NCBI GenBank assembly: GCA_903858195.1 | Contig: CAIOHW010000099.1 | Span: 1-9,418 of the forward strand | From: Oligoflexia bacterium | Lineage (GTDB): Bacteria > Bdellovibrionota > UBA1018 | DNA: 9,418 nucleotides | Direction of reading: 5' to 3' | Shown here: positions 7,736 through 9,418 of the stretch, piece by piece | Numbering within the stretch: the first letter of the stretch is position 1 | Layout of the letters: every line of letters begins with the position of its first letter | The notes under the pieces: model-generated | Database searches by the model: none | The model's input: only the letters and a program-made list of their open reading frames with translations | Told to the model about the DNA's origin: nothing | Position numbers and translations under genes: made by a program

Positions 7736-8527
7736 CTAAAGCGCCTGAAGCTCCACGCGCTGGCCTGCTCCCCCGGGGCAATCGAGCGAGAGACTCACCC
7801 GCATGCCTGAGTGGAGCGCCACGGCGGGAGTCGCTGCGCCGAGCAGCACCCAGCTTCCGGCCGGGACCGTCTTGCCCTGATCCTGAACCAGGCGACTGAG
7901 GTCCACGAGCGAGCGGATGGGTGAGCCCGAAATCTCCAAGCCGAGGGCTTCGCTCAGTAACTGCGGGGCCGTAAACGAAAGGCGCCAGCTTTCGAGGTCC
8001 TTCCAGTGCGAGGGCTTGGCAAGCCCTCGCCCGATCAAAAAGTCCGAGCTCGAGGCATTGTCGGCAATCACATCCGGAAGCGAGAAGTACTTGAATCCGA
8101 TGAAGCGCGAATCGAGCACTTCGATTGCCGGAGCCACCTGGTCTACGATCGACCAAGCCTCGTCGGCAGAGATCACGCCTGAAAGTGGCCTAGAGATGCG
8201 GAGCGCAATTTCGGGCTCGGCCTTGGGGTGGATCCTGCCCTGGAGGCGGTAGGGCTCGCCTGCCCGGAGCTGCATGCGGTCGGTCAGGACTCCAAAAATA
8301 GCCTCGTTTAGCCCCATTTGCCGGCGTTTTCCCTCGGAGGTGAGGCCCATCTTGTAGGCCACGACCTTCTCACCGGCACTCTCGCGAAGTCGAATGCCCT
8401 CGGCCTGGACTGCGTAGGCCTCCTGCACGCTGAGCGCGGGGTGTGTGGCGGTCAGGCGCTGGATTTCATGGGCTGCTAGGCGGGCATCGTGAAGTCGGGT
8501 GGCAAGCTCGGAGGCGGTGGGGTTCAT
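7736..8527 (-). CDS. 2-oxo-3-hexenedioate decarboxylase / 2-oxopent-4-enoate hydratase family enzyme
   Basis: At 263 residues this has the usual length of the DmpH/MhpD family of cytoplasmic, metal-dependent enzymes. In that family DmpH-type members decarboxylate 2-oxo-3-hexenedioate to 2-oxopent-4-enoate, and MhpD/DmpE-type members hydrate the product. Visible marks are KMGLTS (K59-S64), QMGLNEAIFG (70-79), the metal site HPKAEPEI with E104 and E106, the AIEVLDSRF box (E136, D139) and DNASSSDFLIGRG. The KMGLTS and QMG..xIFG stretches look more DmpH-like, and the nearby kynB and aldehyde dehydrogenase fit a decarboxylase of the 2-aminomuconate route, so decarboxylase is my preferred call; hydratase remains possible. 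A TAGGCT box lies 7 bases upstream of the ATG with no ribosome site. A 23-bp perfect palindrome sits inside the gene at 8008-8030. It is divergent from kynB with an 83-bp gap. Confidence 0.88.
   Translation of the reverse strand: MNPTASELATRLHDARLAAHEIQRLTATHPALSVQEAYAVQAEGIRLRESAGEKVVAYKMGLTSEGKRRQMGLNEAIFGVLTDRMQLRAGEPYRLQGRIHPKAEPEIALRISRPLSGVISADEAWSIVDQVAPAIEVLDSRFIGFKYFSLPDVIADNASSSDFLIGRGLAKPSHWKDLESWRLSFTAPQLLSEALGLEISGSPIRSLVDLSRLVQDQGKTVPAGSWVLLGAATPAVALHSGMRVSLSLDCPGGAGQRVELQAL
8008..8030. repeat. 23-bp perfect palindrome inside the hydratase gene
   Basis: The 11-bp arm GCGAGGGCTTG (8008-8018) is followed by one central G and its exact reverse complement CAAGCCCTCGC (8020-8030). 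On the coding strand it spans the codons for RGLAKPS, just after the conserved DFLIG box. As RNA it would form a stable, short-loop hairpin. I saw no second copy in the window. Confidence 0.85.
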
Positions 8528-8534
8528 GCAGGCG

Positions 8535-8540
8535 AGCCTA
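8535..8540 (-). promoter_or_regulatory. Putative -10 box of the hydratase gene
   Basis: TAGGCT (TAnnnT type) on the minus strand ends 7 bases before the ATG at 8527. No clear -35 and no ribosome site are seen. If used, the mRNA would start at or next to the start codon. Confidence 0.3.
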
Positions 8541-8556
8541 GCAAAGAATGCTCGGC
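8536..8556. promoter_or_regulatory. Imperfect inverted repeat in the hydratase-kynB gap
   Basis: GCCTAGCA (8536-8543) and TGCTCGGC (8549-8556) are inverted copies with 7 of 8 positions matching, separated by AAGAA. The left arm covers the putative hydratase -10 box. This is a candidate site for a regulator of the divergent catabolic genes. Confidence 0.35.
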
Positions 8557-8591
8557 ATGGGATGGGGCTACCCTTTGGGGGCGCTTTTTTC

Positions 8592-8597
8592 TATAGT
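8592..8597 (+). promoter_or_regulatory. Putative -10 box of kynB
   Basis: TATAGT follows a run of six T and lies 13 bases before the ATG at 8611. No good -35 is seen at the usual spacing. The predicted leader is only about 6 bases, again with no clear ribosome site. Confidence 0.35.
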
Positions 8598-8610
8598 TCG
8601 GGCACCTGCC

Positions 8611-9273
8611 ATGAAGCCCCGGTTCTACGACATTTCACCCCGCATCGGGCCCCGCACCGCGGTCTTTCCGGGCGATCAGGCCTTTGAGCGCCGGGTGTCG
8701 ATGGCCTTCGATCAGGGCCACGCACTTGAGCTTTCGAGCATCGTTTCGACCCTCCACATCGGAGCGCATGCCGATGCCCCCAGCCACTATCAGGCAGGGG
8801 GAGTCTCGATCGACGGTCGTGATCCCCTGATCTACATCGGAGCAGCACAGGTGATCCGGGTCCGCCTGCCGCGGGGTGAGCGCATCGAGCCCCGGCACCT
8901 GCCCTCAACCCAGATCACGGCACCGCGCGTACTGATTCGCACCGATTCCTTTCCTGACCCGGACTGCTGGAACGGGGATTTTAACTCCCTGTCACCAGCA
9001 CTCGTGGAGCATCTGGCCGCTCTGGGCGTGAAGCTCATCGGAATCGACACGCCCTCGGTCGACCCCGCCGATGACAAGCGGCTGGAGTCGCATCAGGCGA
9101 TTGCGGCGCATGATCTGGCGATCCTCGAGGGAATCGTCCTCGACCAGGTGCCCGACGGGACCTACTTTTTGATCGCCCCGCCCCTTCGGCTTGAGGGGGC
9201 TGATGCCTCGCCCGTGCGTGCGCTTTTGTTGAGTCCGGAAGCGTGGCAGGAAATCGGAAAGGGAGCTGGCTGA
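8611..9273 (+). CDS. kynB: Kynurenine formamidase (arylformamidase)
   Basis: This 220-residue enzyme of the cyclase-like metal hydrolase family hydrolyses N-formylkynurenine to kynurenine and formate in tryptophan breakdown. The start at 8611 gives MKPRFYDISP, matching the usual KynB N-terminus; an in-frame ATG at 8548 would add 21 residues containing no family sequence. The metal-binding box HIGAHADAPSHY is present (H49, H53, D55, H59). A second cluster, SHQAIAAHDLAILEGI, offers H161 and E173 as further ligands. The end, LIAPPLRLEGADASPVRALLL, is very like known KynB proteins. Its TGA overlaps the ATG of the following aldehyde dehydrogenase by one base, so the two are translationally coupled. 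The divergent hydratase-family gene fits the same pathway. Other cyclase-family amidohydrolases are the alternative, but the motifs and neighbours favour KynB. Confidence 0.9.
   Translation: MKPRFYDISPRIGPRTAVFPGDQAFERRVSMAFDQGHALELSSIVSTLHIGAHADAPSHYQAGGVSIDGRDPLIYIGAAQVIRVRLPRGERIEPRHLPSTQITAPRVLIRTDSFPDPDCWNGDFNSLSPALVEHLAALGVKLIGIDTPSVDPADDKRLESHQAIAAHDLAILEGIVLDQVPDGTYFLIAPPLRLEGADASPVRALLLSPEAWQEIGKGAG
9261..9265 (+). promoter_or_regulatory. Ribosome binding site of the aldehyde dehydrogenase gene
   Basis: GGGAG inside the last codons of kynB lies 7 bases before the ATG at 9273, supporting this start and the TGATG coupling. Confidence 0.55.
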
Positions 9274-9418
9274 TGTCCGAGTCGATCCTGAATTATATCG
9301 GCGGCGCATTCGTCGCTGCACGCTCCGGAAAGGTAATCCGCAAGGATTCTCCGATCACGGGAGAGCTTGCGCTCATCCTTCCTGACTCGGGTGCCGAAGA
9401 CATCGACTCGGCGGTCGA
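9273..9418 (+). CDS. Aldehyde dehydrogenase, probably 2-aminomuconate-semialdehyde dehydrogenase, 5' part only
   Basis: Only 48 codons lie in the window and the frame is open at the right edge. The N-terminus shows the standard opening of NAD(P)-dependent aldehyde dehydrogenases: a YIGGAFV box, then SPITGELALILPDSGAEDIDSAV, corresponding to the usual NPATGE..x..PDS..DVD.AV. The catalytic Cys and Glu lie beyond the edge. The PDSGAEDI wording and the coupling to kynB suggest an enzyme that oxidises 2-aminomuconate 6-semialdehyde to 2-aminomuconate (the AMSDH/ALDH8A1-like group). A 2-hydroxymuconate-semialdehyde dehydrogenase would look alike over this length. The aldehyde dehydrogenase family is secure; the substrate is inferred from neighbours. 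Confidence 0.8.
   Translation, partial: MSESILNYIGGAFVAARSGKVIRKDSPITGELALILPDSGAEDIDSAV

Noticed and set aside
8574..8590. G-rich stretch followed by six T as an intrinsic terminator
   Set aside because: No stable stem ends at the T-run, and both flanking genes are transcribed away from it; it fits better as the spacer before the kynB -10 box.

Overview
The window is a compact, GC-rich (roughly 60% by eye) bacterial segment with seven protein genes, two of them cut by the window edges, and only short gaps between them. Sec signal peptides with AxA-type cleavage sites and the family content point to a Gram-negative, secreting heterotroph. A deltaproteobacterial-type lineage (Myxococcota or Bdellovibrionota) is a guess from gene content, not a demonstrated placement. 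I see no tRNA, rRNA, CRISPR array, insertion sequence or phage gene. No stretch over 300 bases lacks a gene.

Left part (1-3665). A minus-strand FAD-dependent oxidoreductase of the DAO fold runs off the left edge just as it enters a C-terminal Rieske [2Fe-2S] domain (CPHMG box visible). It is divergent from a plus-strand secreted subtilisin-like S8 protease with a KP-43-like layout: signal peptide, long propeptide, catalytic domain with Asp248/His286/Asn386/Ser510, and a C-terminal beta-sandwich.

Middle part (3658-7713). A large minus-strand SWIM zinc finger plus SNF2/helicase-C ATPase converges on the protease, and their 3' ends overlap by 8 bp. Its promoter region contains two overlapping inverted repeats and is shared, divergently, with a secreted 454-residue protein of unknown function. 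That protein has a GTG start behind a strong GGAGG.

Right part (7736-9418). These are catabolic genes: a minus-strand 2-oxo-3-hexenedioate decarboxylase/2-oxopent-4-enoate hydratase family enzyme, a divergent kynurenine formamidase (kynB), and, translationally coupled to kynB by TGATG, the first 48 codons of an aldehyde dehydrogenase resembling 2-aminomuconate-semialdehyde dehydrogenase. Together they suggest tryptophan degradation through kynurenine, 3-hydroxyanthranilate and 2-aminomuconate to the meta-cleavage trunk. The remaining genes are expected beyond the right edge.

Nothing here is clearly a new defence or mobile system. The observations most worth following are the 23-bp perfect palindrome inside the hydratase gene, the double dyad in the SNF2/orphan promoter region, the orphan secreted protein with cysteines at both mature ends, and three genes whose -10-like boxes lie so close to the start codon that leaderless or nearly leaderless mRNAs are likely.
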